This document shows positions 33,648 to 42,677 of a stretch of 64,000 bases of DNA, in pieces. Location: positions 1 through 64,000 of the forward strand of contig JBKDAM010000018.1 of the NCBI GenBank assembly GCA_046316495.1, in the 5' to 3' direction. The position numbers were made by a program, and so were the translations under genes. The notes under the pieces were generated by a model that worked only from the letters and a program-made list of their open reading frames with translations, made no database searches and was not told the DNA's origin. Source of the DNA: M3007 sp046316495. Lineage in GTDB: Bacteria; Bacteroidota; Bacteroidia; Chitinophagales; Saprospiraceae. Numbering within the stretch: position 1 is the stretch's first letter; every line of letters starts with the position of its first letter.

Positions 33648-33991
33648 GAAAGGTCTTCCATCCTACCCCTGATTTTGTCTACTATTGTATTAACCTAAGA
33701 CTGACCATTTATTTACACAGAGAGTCTTGTTTCTATCGGCCTATTTTCGGAATATTGTGAATAATTTTGGAAAAAAATTCGAGTTTCTAAAATTTAAAAT
33801 CAAAATAATAGCAATATTTATTTCATTTTTCTTGAAAATAACATTGAAAAAATAGATTTACAGCGAATAAGTTTCGGTTTTAGAAGTCATTTTTAAAACC
33901 GAAACTTTTTTCATACAAGTGCGATCAGTACCTACAAACGCGCTACCATTCTTCACCAGTTATTCCTTAACACTTACATAACCTGCTCATA
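33648..33991 (+). other. A/T-rich intergenic region with a candidate small transcript
   Basis: 344 bp with no plausible ORF, clearly richer in A/T than its neighbours. It contains an orphan -7 element TAATTTTG at 33762-33769 and a strong terminator at 33869-33911. Together they could delimit a non-coding transcript of about 130-140 nt. The remaining 80 bp before the M16 gene shows no clear promoter. Confidence 0.35.
33869..33911 (+). terminator. intrinsic terminator
   Basis: Perfect 14-bp stem (33869-33882 with 33894-33907), 11-nt loop, six T at 33906-33911. It lies 221 bp after the DUF3089 stop, so it may end that operon late or end a small RNA. Confidence 0.85.
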
Positions 33992-35317
33992 ATGCACAAA
34001 GCACTTTTAATTCTTGCCCTCAGTTTACAATTGATGGCAACTTCACAGCTAACAGGGCAAAATATTCAGTTTGTTGAATACGAGCTGCCCAACGGACTCA
34101 AAGTATTGCTTCACGAGGATCACTCCACTCCTATTGTGGCGGTCTCCGTTATGTACCATGTCGGATCTAAAAACGAAAAGCCGGACCGCACGGGATTTGC
34201 CCACTTTTTCGAGCACCTGCTTTTCGAAGGTTCCGCGAATATCCAACGTGGGGAATTCGACGATCATGTGAGCAACGCAGGCGGAATGAATAACGCTAAT
34301 ACCTGGTACGACCGCACCTATTATTATGAGGTATTGCCTTCCAACCAGCTCGCTCTTGGCTTGTGGCTGGAAAGTGAGCGTATGTTACATGCCAAAGTAG
34401 AGCAAATCGGAATCGAAACCCAGCGGCAAGTGGTAAAAGAAGAGCGCCGTCAGCGTATTGACAACCAACCCTACGGAGCGCTACTAGAGGAGGCCATGAA
34501 ACGCGCCTTCACCGTTCACCCCTATCGCAGCTCCGTGATTGGCTCCATGGAGCACCTAGATGCCGCACAAGAGGAGGACTACAAGCAGTTTTATAAGGAC
34601 TTTTACCGTCCAGACAATGCTATCCTCTCTATTGCAGGCGATCTAGATATCGAGCAAACCAAAGCGTTAATTGATCTGTATTTTAAGGATATACCAAAAG
34701 GAGCCGGAGAAATTTTCCGCCCAAAAGTAGTAGAGCCACCTCTAACCCGTGAAATTCGCGATACGGTTTACGATAACGTCCAGTTACCCGCTATCGTCTT
34801 TACCTATCGCACTCCAGAACAGGGTACAGCTGACTTTTATGCGGTGAGTATGCTTTCTACCATCCTTAGTCAAGGAGAAAGCAGCCGCCTGCAGAAAAAT
34901 GTAGCCGATGCGCAACAAAAAGCAGTGGGTGTTGGTGCATTCCCACTACAATTAGAAGATCCAGGAGCTTGTATTTTATATGGAGTAGCCAATATGGGCG
35001 TAAGCCTCCCAGAACTAGAGGCCTCCATCGATGCGGAAGTAGCAGCCCTGCAAAATGAGCTGATTTCAGAAGCTGAATACCAAAAACTACTGAATCAAAT
35101 CGAAAATGATTTCATTTCAGCCAACAATTCAGTAGCTGGAATCGCTGAAAGCCTCGCGAACTACGAAATGTACTTCAATGATGCCAACCTAATCAATACG
35201 GAATTACAGCGCTACCGCAATGTAACTCGGGAGGATATCCGCAACGCAGCCAAAAAATACTTCGGGAAAAACAGCCGTGTTGTACTCTACTGGCTTCCAC
35301 GCCCTGAAAAGCCCTAA
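33992..35317 (+). CDS. M16 zinc metallopeptidase, active subunit
   Basis: 441 residues with a signal peptide (to about 22). The inverted zinc motif HxxEH is at His71-Glu74-His75 (HFFEH), and the distal zinc ligand Glu151 (VVKEE) is at the expected distance of 76 residues. The two homologous domains of the family are recognisable. M16B peptidases of this size work as heterodimers with a catalytically dead partner, here the next gene 37 bp downstream. Likely periplasmic; substrate unknown, probably small peptides. Confidence 0.94.
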   Translation: MHKALLILALSLQLMATSQLTGQNIQFVEYELPNGLKVLLHEDHSTPIVAVSVMYHVGSKNEKPDRTGFAHFFEHLLFEGSANIQRGEFDDHVSNAGGMNNANTWYDRTYYYEVLPSNQLALGLWLESERMLHAKVEQIGIETQRQVVKEERRQRIDNQPYGALLEEAMKRAFTVHPYRSSVIGSMEHLDAAQEEDYKQFYKDFYRPDNAILSIAGDLDIEQTKALIDLYFKDIPKGAGEIFRPKVVEPPLTREIRDTVYDNVQLPAIVFTYRTPEQGTADFYAVSMLSTILSQGESSRLQKNVADAQQKAVGVGAFPLQLEDPGACILYGVANMGVSLPELEASIDAEVAALQNELISEAEYQKLLNQIENDFISANNSVAGIAESLANYEMYFNDANLINTELQRYRNVTREDIRNAAKKYFGKNSRVVLYWLPRPEKP

Positions 35318-35354
35318 TTCACTCCTCCCATTCACTGGACAATTCAATCGAATA

Positions 35355-37544
35355 ATGAACAATACTCTATTAAAAAATAACAGCGCCAAAGCTAGCCTGT
35401 TCCTGTTCCTGGCTTTCTTTATGGCCTGCTCTCCTAAAACAGGAGAAAAAACCAGCCAAAGTCCGGCCAACCCAGTAAAAGAAGCCTCAAAGGCGCCTAA
35501 AATCGAATTGCCCTCCGGCGATATCCGAAAAAACGCCCCCCAACCCGGTGCCGCTCCAAGTATTCAAATCGGAAAAGCCGCAACCTATGAATTGGAAAAC
35601 GGACTAAAAGTAATCGTCGTCGAGAACCATAAACTTCCGAGGGTTTCCTTCCGAGTATTTGCAGACTATGACCCCGTACTTGAAAAAAATGCAGCCGGTT
35701 ATGTGGAAATGGTCGGAGAACTCCTCACAAAAGGAACTTCTAACCGGTCCAAAGCTCAAATTGATGAAGCAGTAGACTTTATCGGTGCGAACCTCAATGC
35801 AACTCCATCCGGAATCATCGGTGGATGCTTGAGTAAACACACCGAAAAATTACTCGATCTAATGAGCGATATTCTGCTGAACCCTACTTTCCCACAAGAA
35901 GAGTTCGACAAAAGCATCAAACGTATTGAGAGCAACCTAGCCTCCCAGAAGGCAGATGCCAATGCAATCATTAGTAATGTTGGCGCAAGGGTTCGTTATG
36001 GCAAACAACACCCCTATGGTGAATTTACCACCGAAAAAAGCCTCAAAAACATTCAATTGGAGCAAGTTCGCAACCACTACCAAACCTACTTCAAACCCAA
36101 TATTTCCTACTTGGTGGTGACGGGCGATATCACACCAGAAAAAGCACTCCAATACGCGCGCAAATACTTTGGGAAGTGGCAAAAAGCAGAAGTGCCTAAA
36201 ACCGCTTACCTCACCCCTCGTGCTCCCGAACGCACCCAGGTAGATTTTGTGCACAAACCAGGCGCTATTCAATCGGTCATCGATATCACTTATCCAATCG
36301 ACCTCGCTCCTGGAACTGATGAAGCGATCAAAACCCGGGTGCTGAACACCATCTTGGGGGGCTATTTTAACAGCCGGGTAAATGCCAACCTTCGGGAAAA
36401 AAATGCCTGGACCTACGGCGCAAGAACTAGTCTGATGCCCGACAAACTCGTCGGATCTTTCTCCGCCACAGCCAGCGTTCGAAACATGGTAACCGATAGC
36501 GCTGTTACCGAATTTATCAAGGAAATGGTCAAAATTCGCACCGAAAAAACACCTAAAGAAGAACTTCAAGTGGTGAAAAATGTGTTGACTGGCCAATTTG
36601 CCCGTAATCTGGAAACTCCTGGTACCATCGCAGAATTCGCCTTGAACAAGGCGCGTTACAACCTGCCGGACGACTACTACGAGCAATACATCGCCAAACT
36701 CAATGCGGTCAGCCCGGAAGAAATCTTACTGCTTGCCAAAAAATACATCCGCCCAGATAAAGCGCATATCCTGGTAGTAGGAAACCGCGACGAGGTAGCC
36801 GAGAAACTGAAGGTATTTTCCCCAGAAGGAAAAATTAACTTTTTGGATACAGATGGCGAACCAGCAAAATCGATTAACACCAATATCCCGGCAGGCGTCA
36901 CCGCAAATACCCTGCTCAATGACTACCTGAACGCACTGGGCGGTATGGAGAATATCCGAAAAATTAAAGACCTCCAGCAAACCGTGGTCATGAAAACCCG
37001 CGGTATGGAAATCACCGTAAAGCAAAGTAGCAAGGAGGGTAAAAAACTAGTTCAGGAAATGCTGATGGGTTCCCAATCCATGGGCAAAACCATCTTGAAC
37101 GGAGAGAAAGGCCTTCAAACCGGAGCCGGTGGCGCCTCCCGCGCCATCGAAGGCAATGATCTAATGGACCTCAAGGAACAAGCATTGCCCGTCAAAGAAA
37201 CCGCTTACCTTTCAGAAGGCTACCAACTTAATTTGACTGGTATCGAAGAAATTAATGGAAAGGCAGCGTACATCCTCGAGGTTACCCATCCTGGTGGTTC
37301 CAAAACCACCGAATACTACGAGGTAGCCACCAGCTTAAAAGTCCGCGAAATCAGCACCACGAAAGGCCCGGATGGATCGGATGTACAAGTAATCAATGAT
37401 TATGAAGACTACAAGGCAGTCGACGGAGTCAAATTCCCACACGCCACCACCACCATCGGAGTCTTCCCAGTGCCCATGAAAGCGCTGGTAAGTGAAATCA
37501 AAATTAATGCAGGAATCGAAGACTCGATGTTTGACATCAAGTAA
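35355..37544 (+). CDS. M16 peptidase-like subunit, lipoprotein, with C-terminal LolA-like domain
   Basis: 729 residues from the ATG at 35355, which is followed by a lipoprotein signal with FFMAC. In-frame codons upstream overlap the preceding gene and add no signal. The M16 part (about 75-500) has no HxxEH: the equivalent position reads GYVEMVGELL. The C-terminal M16 half keeps SRVNANLREKNAWTYG, the substrate-binding Arg/Tyr motif. It is therefore the regulatory partner of the preceding subunit. The last 200 residues form an added beta-rich domain resembling LolA/LolB-type lipoprotein carriers, an arrangement I have seen only in Bacteroidota. Confidence 0.9.
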   Translation: MNNTLLKNNSAKASLFLFLAFFMACSPKTGEKTSQSPANPVKEASKAPKIELPSGDIRKNAPQPGAAPSIQIGKAATYELENGLKVIVVENHKLPRVSFRVFADYDPVLEKNAAGYVEMVGELLTKGTSNRSKAQIDEAVDFIGANLNATPSGIIGGCLSKHTEKLLDLMSDILLNPTFPQEEFDKSIKRIESNLASQKADANAIISNVGARVRYGKQHPYGEFTTEKSLKNIQLEQVRNHYQTYFKPNISYLVVTGDITPEKALQYARKYFGKWQKAEVPKTAYLTPRAPERTQVDFVHKPGAIQSVIDITYPIDLAPGTDEAIKTRVLNTILGGYFNSRVNANLREKNAWTYGARTSLMPDKLVGSFSATASVRNMVTDSAVTEFIKEMVKIRTEKTPKEELQVVKNVLTGQFARNLETPGTIAEFALNKARYNLPDDYYEQYIAKLNAVSPEEILLLAKKYIRPDKAHILVVGNRDEVAEKLKVFSPEGKINFLDTDGEPAKSINTNIPAGVTANTLLNDYLNALGGMENIRKIKDLQQTVVMKTRGMEITVKQSSKEGKKLVQEMLMGSQSMGKTILNGEKGLQTGAGGASRAIEGNDLMDLKEQALPVKETAYLSEGYQLNLTGIEEINGKAAYILEVTHPGGSKTTEYYEVATSLKVREISTTKGPDGSDVQVINDYEDYKAVDGVKFPHATTTIGVFPVPMKALVSEIKINAGIEDSMFDIK

Positions 37545-37548
37545 TTCG

Positions 37549-37556
37549 TACTTTTG
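37549..37556 (+). promoter_or_regulatory. -7 promoter element upstream of yajC
   Basis: TACTTTTG, exact TAnnTTTG, directly after the preceding stop codon. A TTG at 37531-37533 is only 15 nt away, slightly too close for the usual spacing. Confidence 0.5.
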
Positions 37557-37572
37557 CAAATAATAATTCAAT

Positions 37573-37606
37573 CAGGTTGCCTGTTCCACCGCGAATAGGC
37601 AACCTG
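37573..37606 (+). other. hairpin in the yajC leader
   Basis: 10-bp perfect stem (37573-37582 with 37597-37606), 14-nt loop, no T-run. It could be a weak terminator of the M16 operon, or a structured leader if the promoter at 37549 is used. Confidence 0.5.
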
Positions 37607-37633
37607 CTACTTTAACCAACCTCCTTTCACGCT

Positions 37634-37927
37634 ATGACAGCGCAACTCTTACTTCAAGCACAGCCAGGCGGAAGCCTGACGATGCTGTTTCCTCTGCTGA
37701 TCTTTATCGTCTTCTTTGTGTTTTTTATCTACATTCCACAAAACAGACAACGCAAGCAGCAAAAGAATTTCATGGAATCCCTGAAGGAAGGGATGGACGT
37801 GGTAACGAGCTCCGGAATTATCGGTAAAATCACTAAAATCGAGGATAAAGCCGTTCGACTGATGGTAGATGAAAAAACCTTCATCAAGGTCCTGAAATCC
37901 AGCATAAGCAGCGAATTCAAAGCCTAA
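37634..37927 (+). CDS. yajC: preprotein translocase accessory subunit YajC
   Basis: 97 residues. One membrane helix (about 16-36) followed by IPQNRQRKQQKNFMESLKEG, then DVVTSSGIIGKITKI, typical of YajC. YajC associates with SecDF at the Sec translocon. The tgt or secDF neighbours seen elsewhere are absent. A small membrane protein gene follows after 41 bp. Confidence 0.94.
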   Translation: MTAQLLLQAQPGGSLTMLFPLLIFIVFFVFFIYIPQNRQRKQQKNFMESLKEGMDVVTSSGIIGKITKIEDKAVRLMVDEKTFIKVLKSSISSEFKA

Positions 37928-37968
37928 ACCCAGCAGCAATACCACTGCAACCATCGTACGAAATTGCT

Positions 37969-38208
37969 ATGAAAATTATGAATAGTCAAGTCAAATTGAC
38001 AATATTTCTGATACTAGCGCTACTTTTGCCGGGCGTTACAGCCTGGGCAGGTGGAGGTGATTTCATGCGGTCGATCGGGAAAATTTATGTCGTCGTGGCA
38101 GTAATTCTCGTGATCTTCCTTGGACTTGCTTTTTACCTCTGGCGACTGGATCGCAAACTAACCAATTTAGAGCATCAAATTAAAGATTCTGATGAGCGGA
38201 CACATTAG
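37969..38208 (+). CDS. CcmD-like small membrane protein
   Basis: 79 residues. An N-terminal signal-like helix (about 9-26) and a second helix (about 38-58) flank GGGDFMRSIGKIYVVVAVI, followed by WRLDRKLTNLEHQ. This is the pattern of the short CcmD-type proteins of Bacteroidota, which in other bacteria assist heme delivery for cytochrome c. No ccmB, ccmC or ccsA genes lie here, so assignment is by sequence style only. Its 3' end overlaps gdhA by 17 bp. Confidence 0.7.
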   Translation: MKIMNSQVKLTIFLILALLLPGVTAWAGGGDFMRSIGKIYVVVAVILVIFLGLAFYLWRLDRKLTNLEHQIKDSDERTH

Positions 38209-39607
38209 TTTTTTTGAAAGTGTCAACAACTACGTGGAAACTGCCGCGTCGTACACTGACATTCCCAAAGGTTTGATCGAACAGATCAAAGCCTGTAACC
38301 TCGTACTTCGTATCAAATTTCCAGTACGAGTTGGGGAAGATTACGAAGTTATTGAGGCCTATCGCGTTCAGCATAGCCACCACCGTCTGCCAACCAAAGG
38401 AGGCATACGTTATGCAGAAAGCGTCGATCAGGACGAAGTAATGGCACTCGCCGCCTTAATGACCTACAAATGCGCTTTGGTAGATGTTCCATTCGGGGGC
38501 GCCAAAGGGGGAATTCGGATCAATCCGGGCAACTATACCGTAGGTCAACTCGAGGCCATCACTCGCCGGTACACCACTGAACTGGTAAAAAAGAACTTCA
38601 TAGGTCCTGGTATCGACGTACCAGCCCCTGATTATGGCACCGGTCCACGCGAAATGGCCTGGATCCTCGATACCTACCAGGCCTTCCGGCATGGAGAGAT
38701 CGACTCCATCGGCTGTGTAACAGGTAAACCGGTTACCCAAAATGGTATTCGGGGCCGTGCAGAAGCCACCGGCCGTGGTGTATTCTACGGAATCCGGGAA
38801 TGCATGCGCCATGAAGAAGACATGGTTAAAATCGGACTTACCAAAGGCATCGAAGGCAAAACCATGGTCGTACAAGGCCTTGGAAATGTAGGGAGCAACA
38901 CTGCCCTGATCAGCCAACGTGAAGGGCAAGTAAAAATTGTAGGTATTTCCGAGCGAGAAGGTTCTATTCACAATCCAAACGGAATTGATGTGGAACAATT
39001 ACTCGCCTACCGCAAATCCAACGGCACCATTATCGGTTTCCCAGGAACCACCCACATCGGTGGCCCATTAGCAGCCCTCGAGCTGGAATGCGATATACTG
39101 GTTCCCGCTGCTCTTGAAAATCAAATCACAGCTGAAAATGCACCTTGCATCAAGGCTCGTCTGATCGCTGAGGCAGCCAACGGACCTATTACTGCTGACG
39201 CTGACCCCATCCTGCAAGCCAACGGTATTATGATCCTTCCGGACTTCTATATCAACGCAGGCGGAGTGACCGTTTCTTACTTCGAATGGTTGAAAAACCT
39301 CTCCCACCACCGCTTTGGCCGTTTGGAAAACCGTTTCCACCACGACCAATTCCAGGGATTCGTGAATACCATTGAAGATATGACTGGTAAAAAGGTGCAA
39401 GACCGCGAACGGGCCTTCCTTACCCGCGGCGGTTCCGAAATCGATCTCGTTAACTCCGGTTTGGAAGACACCATGATCACTGCATACAATCAAATCCGCG
39501 AAACCTTCAAAGCGCACCCGACTATCCCGGATGTTCGGACCGCGGCATTTGTCTGCGCGCTGAAAAAAATCGCCTCCGATTACGTTTCAATGGGAATCTT
39601 CCCATAG
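38192..39607 (+). CDS. gdhA: glutamate dehydrogenase (Glu/Leu/Phe/Val dehydrogenase family)
   Basis: 471 residues. It interconverts glutamate with 2-oxoglutarate and ammonia. Motifs: KGGIRY, then MTYKCALVDVPFGGAKGGI with the catalytic Lys, DVPAPDYGTGPREMAWI, and the Rossmann loop VVQGLGNVGSNTA. The internal GCVTGKPVTQNG block and the C-terminal half fit hexameric GDH but with an enlarged tail. NAD or NADP preference cannot be read with confidence. Start overlaps the ccmD-like gene. Confidence 0.93.
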   Translation: MSGHISFFESVNNYVETAASYTDIPKGLIEQIKACNLVLRIKFPVRVGEDYEVIEAYRVQHSHHRLPTKGGIRYAESVDQDEVMALAALMTYKCALVDVPFGGAKGGIRINPGNYTVGQLEAITRRYTTELVKKNFIGPGIDVPAPDYGTGPREMAWILDTYQAFRHGEIDSIGCVTGKPVTQNGIRGRAEATGRGVFYGIRECMRHEEDMVKIGLTKGIEGKTMVVQGLGNVGSNTALISQREGQVKIVGISEREGSIHNPNGIDVEQLLAYRKSNGTIIGFPGTTHIGGPLAALELECDILVPAALENQITAENAPCIKARLIAEAANGPITADADPILQANGIMILPDFYINAGGVTVSYFEWLKNLSHHRFGRLENRFHHDQFQGFVNTIEDMTGKKVQDRERAFLTRGGSEIDLVNSGLEDTMITAYNQIRETFKAHPTIPDVRTAAFVCALKKIASDYVSMGIFP

Positions 39608-39621
39608 TAAACCAACGCTCC

Positions 39622-40122
39622 ATGCGCCGGATAGGACTCCTGTCAGACACCCACTCGTTTTTAGACGAGCGCATTTTCTCCTATTTTGAAGAATGCGATG
39701 AAATCTGGCACGCAGGGGACTTTGGGAGCATAGAAGTAATCGACCGATTGCGCGCATTTAAACCCTTGAGGGGCGTTTACGGCAACATCGACCATAAGTT
39801 GATTCAAGCCGAAATGCCCCTCAATTTGTTTTTCCACTGCGAAAACCTTCCCGTTTTCATGACCCATATCGGTGGATATCCAGGAAAATACACACCGCGC
39901 GTAAAAGCCCTGCTCTCAGAACGCCCCCCTGTAAATGGGCTGTTTATCAGTGGCCATTCTCATATCCTGAAAATTATGCCCGACCCGCAGCTTGGCTTCC
40001 TACACATCAACCCAGGGGCCTGTGGGAATGAGGGCTGGCATAAAGTAAAAACCCTCGTTCGATTTTCCGTTCAAGAAAGCCAGATCAACAACCTGGAGAT
40101 TATTGAACTTGCCCGACATTAA
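39622..40122 (+). CDS. YfcE-family metallophosphoesterase
   Basis: 166 residues. All metal ligands of the calcineurin-like MJ0936/YfcE group are visible: SDTHS, HAGDFGS, GNIDH, THIGG, and SGHSHI with NPGA. Such enzymes hydrolyse phosphodiesters in vitro; the physiological substrate is unknown. It starts 14 bp after gdhA and is followed by yraN, suggesting one operon. Confidence 0.9.
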   Translation: MRRIGLLSDTHSFLDERIFSYFEECDEIWHAGDFGSIEVIDRLRAFKPLRGVYGNIDHKLIQAEMPLNLFFHCENLPVFMTHIGGYPGKYTPRVKALLSERPPVNGLFISGHSHILKIMPDPQLGFLHINPGACGNEGWHKVKTLVRFSVQESQINNLEIIELARH

Positions 40123-40150
40123 CTTCCAATCTTTCCGACCTACCGTAATC

Positions 40151-40519
40151 ATGCAAGCGCCACACCTCCAACTCGGACAAGCCGGAGAGCACCTGGCTAC
40201 CCAATACCTACTTGAAAAGGGCTATCAGCTAGAAGCCCGCAATTATCGCTTTGGCAAAGGGGAAATAGATTTGATTGCCTGGCAGCACAACCGGCTTTTG
40301 GTTTTTTTTGAGGTAAAAACCCGCCGTAGTCCGGGATTTGGCGGACCCGAAAGCGCTGTTACCTTACACAAACAAAAAGTAATTGCCCGAACAGCCGGGC
40401 GGTATATGGAGCAAATTGCCTACGATTGGGCCGTTCGCTTTGATGTGATTGCAATTCTATGGGAAAAAAACAAGGCGCCTAAGTTGGAACACTTTGAGGA
40501 CGCTTTTTTTTGGATGTAG
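40151..40519 (+). CDS. yraN: YraN family (UPF0102) nuclease-like protein
   Basis: 122 residues from the ATG at 40151, which gives the standard LGQAGEHLATQYLLEKGY start; the longer form from 40103 would overlap the preceding gene. The PD-(D/E)xK core is present: GEIDLIAWQ and FFEVKTRRS. Function is unknown, though it often lies near ribosomal or processing genes. Terminates at the bidirectional palindrome shared with gyrB. Confidence 0.9.
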   Translation: MQAPHLQLGQAGEHLATQYLLEKGYQLEARNYRFGKGEIDLIAWQHNRLLVFFEVKTRRSPGFGGPESAVTLHKQKVIARTAGRYMEQIAYDWAVRFDVIAILWEKNKAPKLEHFEDAFFWM

Positions 40520-40539
40520 CCCTACCCTATTGCCCATAA

Positions 40540-40573
40540 AAAAACCGGAGACCACGAACGATCTCCGGTTTTT
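40540..40573. terminator. bidirectional intrinsic terminator
   Basis: Perfect 12-bp stem (40540-40551 with 40562-40573), 10-nt loop, with A-run on one side and T-run on the other. Lies between convergent yraN and gyrB. Confidence 0.9.
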
Positions 40574-40597
40574 AGGTGAATCTAATAGATCAAATGA

Positions 40598-42571
40598 TTA
40601 TGCGTCGATACGAGCATATTTAGCATTTGCCTCGATAAACGCCCTACGAGGGGGCACTTCATCCCCCATCAACATGGCAAACATACGATCTGCCTCTGCT
40701 GCGTCTTCGATCGTTACTTTTTTCAGAATTCTGGTTTCTGGATCCATGGTGGTCTCCCAAAGCTGCTCTGCATTCATCTCTCCCAAACCCTTGTATCGCT
40801 GAATTTTTACAGAGTCATCCTCCTCTTTTCCGCCGGAGAACTCCATAACCGTCTCCCGGCGCTGCTTGTCATTCCAGCAGTACCGTTGGTTTTTGCCTTT
40901 TTTTACCAGATAGAGCGGTGGTTGGGCAATGTAAATATGGTCATTCTCGATCAGAGGTCGCATATACCGGAAGAAGAACGTTAGGATCAGCGTTGAAATG
41001 TGGCTTCCATCTACATCCGCGTCACACATGATGACGATTTTATGGTAGCGCAGTTTTTCAATGTTCAGGATCCGGAGACCTTCCTCGGTTTCAGAGATAC
41101 TCACCCCTAGTGCTGTGAAAATATTTTTTATCTCCTCGTTTTCGTAAATTTTGTGTTCAAGGGCTTTTTCCACGTTCAAAATCTTACCGCGGAGGGGTAA
41201 AATTGCTTGAATATGACGGTTACGGCCCTGTTTGGCTGTTCCACCTGCCGAATCCCCTTCCACGAGGAACACCTCACTCTCCCATGGGTTTCTGCTGGAG
41301 CAATCCGCCAGTTTGCCGGGCAAACCACTACCCGTAAGCGCGCCTTTGCGCTGCACCATTTCCCGTGCTTTGCGAGCGGCATTTCGGGCAGTCGCAGCTA
41401 AAACGACTTTTTCGATAATTCGCCTGGATTGGTTGGGATTTTCCTCCAAAAACACCTTTAATGCATCCCCAACACAGCGGGACACAATTCCGGTCACTTC
41501 AGAATTACCGAGCTCCCCTTTTGTTTGACCTTTAAATTGAGGCTCTGGCACTTTAACGGATACGATGGCTGTAAGGCCTTCCATAAAGTCTTCCCCGGAG
41601 ATTGGGAAGGTGATTTTTTTGAAAAATCCACCATCTTCCCCATATTTTTTGAACTCACGGGTGATCGCCCGACGGAAACCACTGACATGGGTTCCTCCCT
41701 CGCGGGTGCTGATGTTGTTCACATAAGAGAGGATGTTTTCTGAATAAGAGGTGTTGTAAGTCAAAGCAACCTCCACATCTACATTCTCTTCATTGGCTGT
41801 AATGTAAATTGGCTTTTCAATTAGCCGTTGTTTGGCTTCATCAATCCAAATAACAAACTCTTGCAGGCCGCCTTCGGAGAAGAATGTTTCTGATTTATAG
41901 CGACCTTCTTCTTTCTCCCGCTCATCGGTCAGTGTAAGCGTAAGTCCTTTGTTCAAAAAGGCCAACTCGCGCAAGCGATGGGCTAAAATATCGTACTTGT
42001 ACTCCGTGGCTTCGAAAATACTGCTGTCGGGAGTGAAGTGTACATTGGTTCCACGGTGGGTAGTAGTTCCAATTTCTCTGGCATCGTACTGAGGTTTACC
42101 AATTTTAAACTCCTGTTCAACAATTTTTCCATCGCGGTGTACCTCGGCACGAAGGTGGGTAGACAAGGCGTTGACGCAAGATACCCCTACCCCGTGGAGG
42201 CCCCCAGATACCTTGTAGGTATTCTTGTCGAATTTACCGCCAGCGTGTAGAACGGTCATAACCACCTCCAGCGCTGACTTCTTTAGTTTGGGGTGCATAT
42301 CCGTTGGAATACCTCGCCCGTTGTCTTTTACGGTAATACTGTTGTCTGCATGAATGAATACATCAATCTGGCTGCAATGACCTGCCAAGTGCTCATCAAT
42401 TGAGTTGTCTACTACCTCCCATACCAGGTGATGCAGGCCTTTTGAATCGGTGCTCCCGATATACATTCCCGGACGTTTCCGTACAGCCTCCAAGCCCTCC
42501 AAGGCAGTGATGCTACTTGCACCGTAATCGGATGAAGCTTGTCCCTCCTTGTTTAAATTTTCCTGTGACAT
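40598..42571 (-). CDS. gyrB: DNA gyrase subunit B
   Basis: 657 residues from the ATG at 42571 (MSQENLNKEG); an upstream in-frame ATG at 42604 overlaps the promoter. Gyrase B supplies the ATPase for negative supercoiling. GHKL motifs: VDNSIDEHLAGHC, DNGRGIP and GLHGVGVSCVNAL. TOPRIM motifs: EVFLVEGDSAGG, LPLRGKILNVEKA and DADVDGSHI. The C-terminus RRAFIEANAKYARIDA is gyrB-like rather than parE-like. It is monocistronic and diverges from ychF. Confidence 0.97.
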   Translation of the reverse strand: MSQENLNKEGQASSDYGASSITALEGLEAVRKRPGMYIGSTDSKGLHHLVWEVVDNSIDEHLAGHCSQIDVFIHADNSITVKDNGRGIPTDMHPKLKKSALEVVMTVLHAGGKFDKNTYKVSGGLHGVGVSCVNALSTHLRAEVHRDGKIVEQEFKIGKPQYDAREIGTTTHRGTNVHFTPDSSIFEATEYKYDILAHRLRELAFLNKGLTLTLTDEREKEEGRYKSETFFSEGGLQEFVIWIDEAKQRLIEKPIYITANEENVDVEVALTYNTSYSENILSYVNNISTREGGTHVSGFRRAITREFKKYGEDGGFFKKITFPISGEDFMEGLTAIVSVKVPEPQFKGQTKGELGNSEVTGIVSRCVGDALKVFLEENPNQSRRIIEKVVLAATARNAARKAREMVQRKGALTGSGLPGKLADCSSRNPWESEVFLVEGDSAGGTAKQGRNRHIQAILPLRGKILNVEKALEHKIYENEEIKNIFTALGVSISETEEGLRILNIEKLRYHKIVIMCDADVDGSHISTLILTFFFRYMRPLIENDHIYIAQPPLYLVKKGKNQRYCWNDKQRRETVMEFSGGKEEDDSVKIQRYKGLGEMNAEQLWETTMDPETRILKKVTIEDAAEADRMFAMLMGDEVPPRRAFIEANAKYARIDA

Positions 42572-42593
42572 CTGTTTCTCTTGTATTAAGCGG

Positions 42594-42601
42594 CAAAAAT
42601 A
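42594..42601 (-). promoter_or_regulatory. -7 promoter element for gyrB
   Basis: TATTTTTG on the minus strand, exact TAnnTTTG, 22 bp before the gyrB start. No correctly spaced TTG. Confidence 0.5.
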
Positions 42602-42633
42602 CAAAGATTTAAGTTCAGTTTCTAATTAATCAC

Positions 42634-42641
42634 TACCTTTG
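42634..42641 (+). promoter_or_regulatory. -7 promoter element for ychF
   Basis: TACCTTTG, exact TAnnTTTG, 36 bp before the ychF start. A TTC at 42614-42616 is at 17-nt spacing. It is 32 bp from the divergent gyrB element. Confidence 0.55.
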
Positions 42642-42677
42642 CGGCCGTTTTTTCATAAAAAAGATCACATTCAGCTC

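Noticed and set aside
35937..36686. 249-codon open frame on the minus strand, antisense to the M16-like subunit
   Set aside because: It lies wholly inside a well-supported gene, has no recognisable domain, and is explained by codon bias of the sense strand.
38456..38998. 180-codon antisense frame within gdhA
   Set aside because: Shadow of a clear glutamate dehydrogenase; no independent support.
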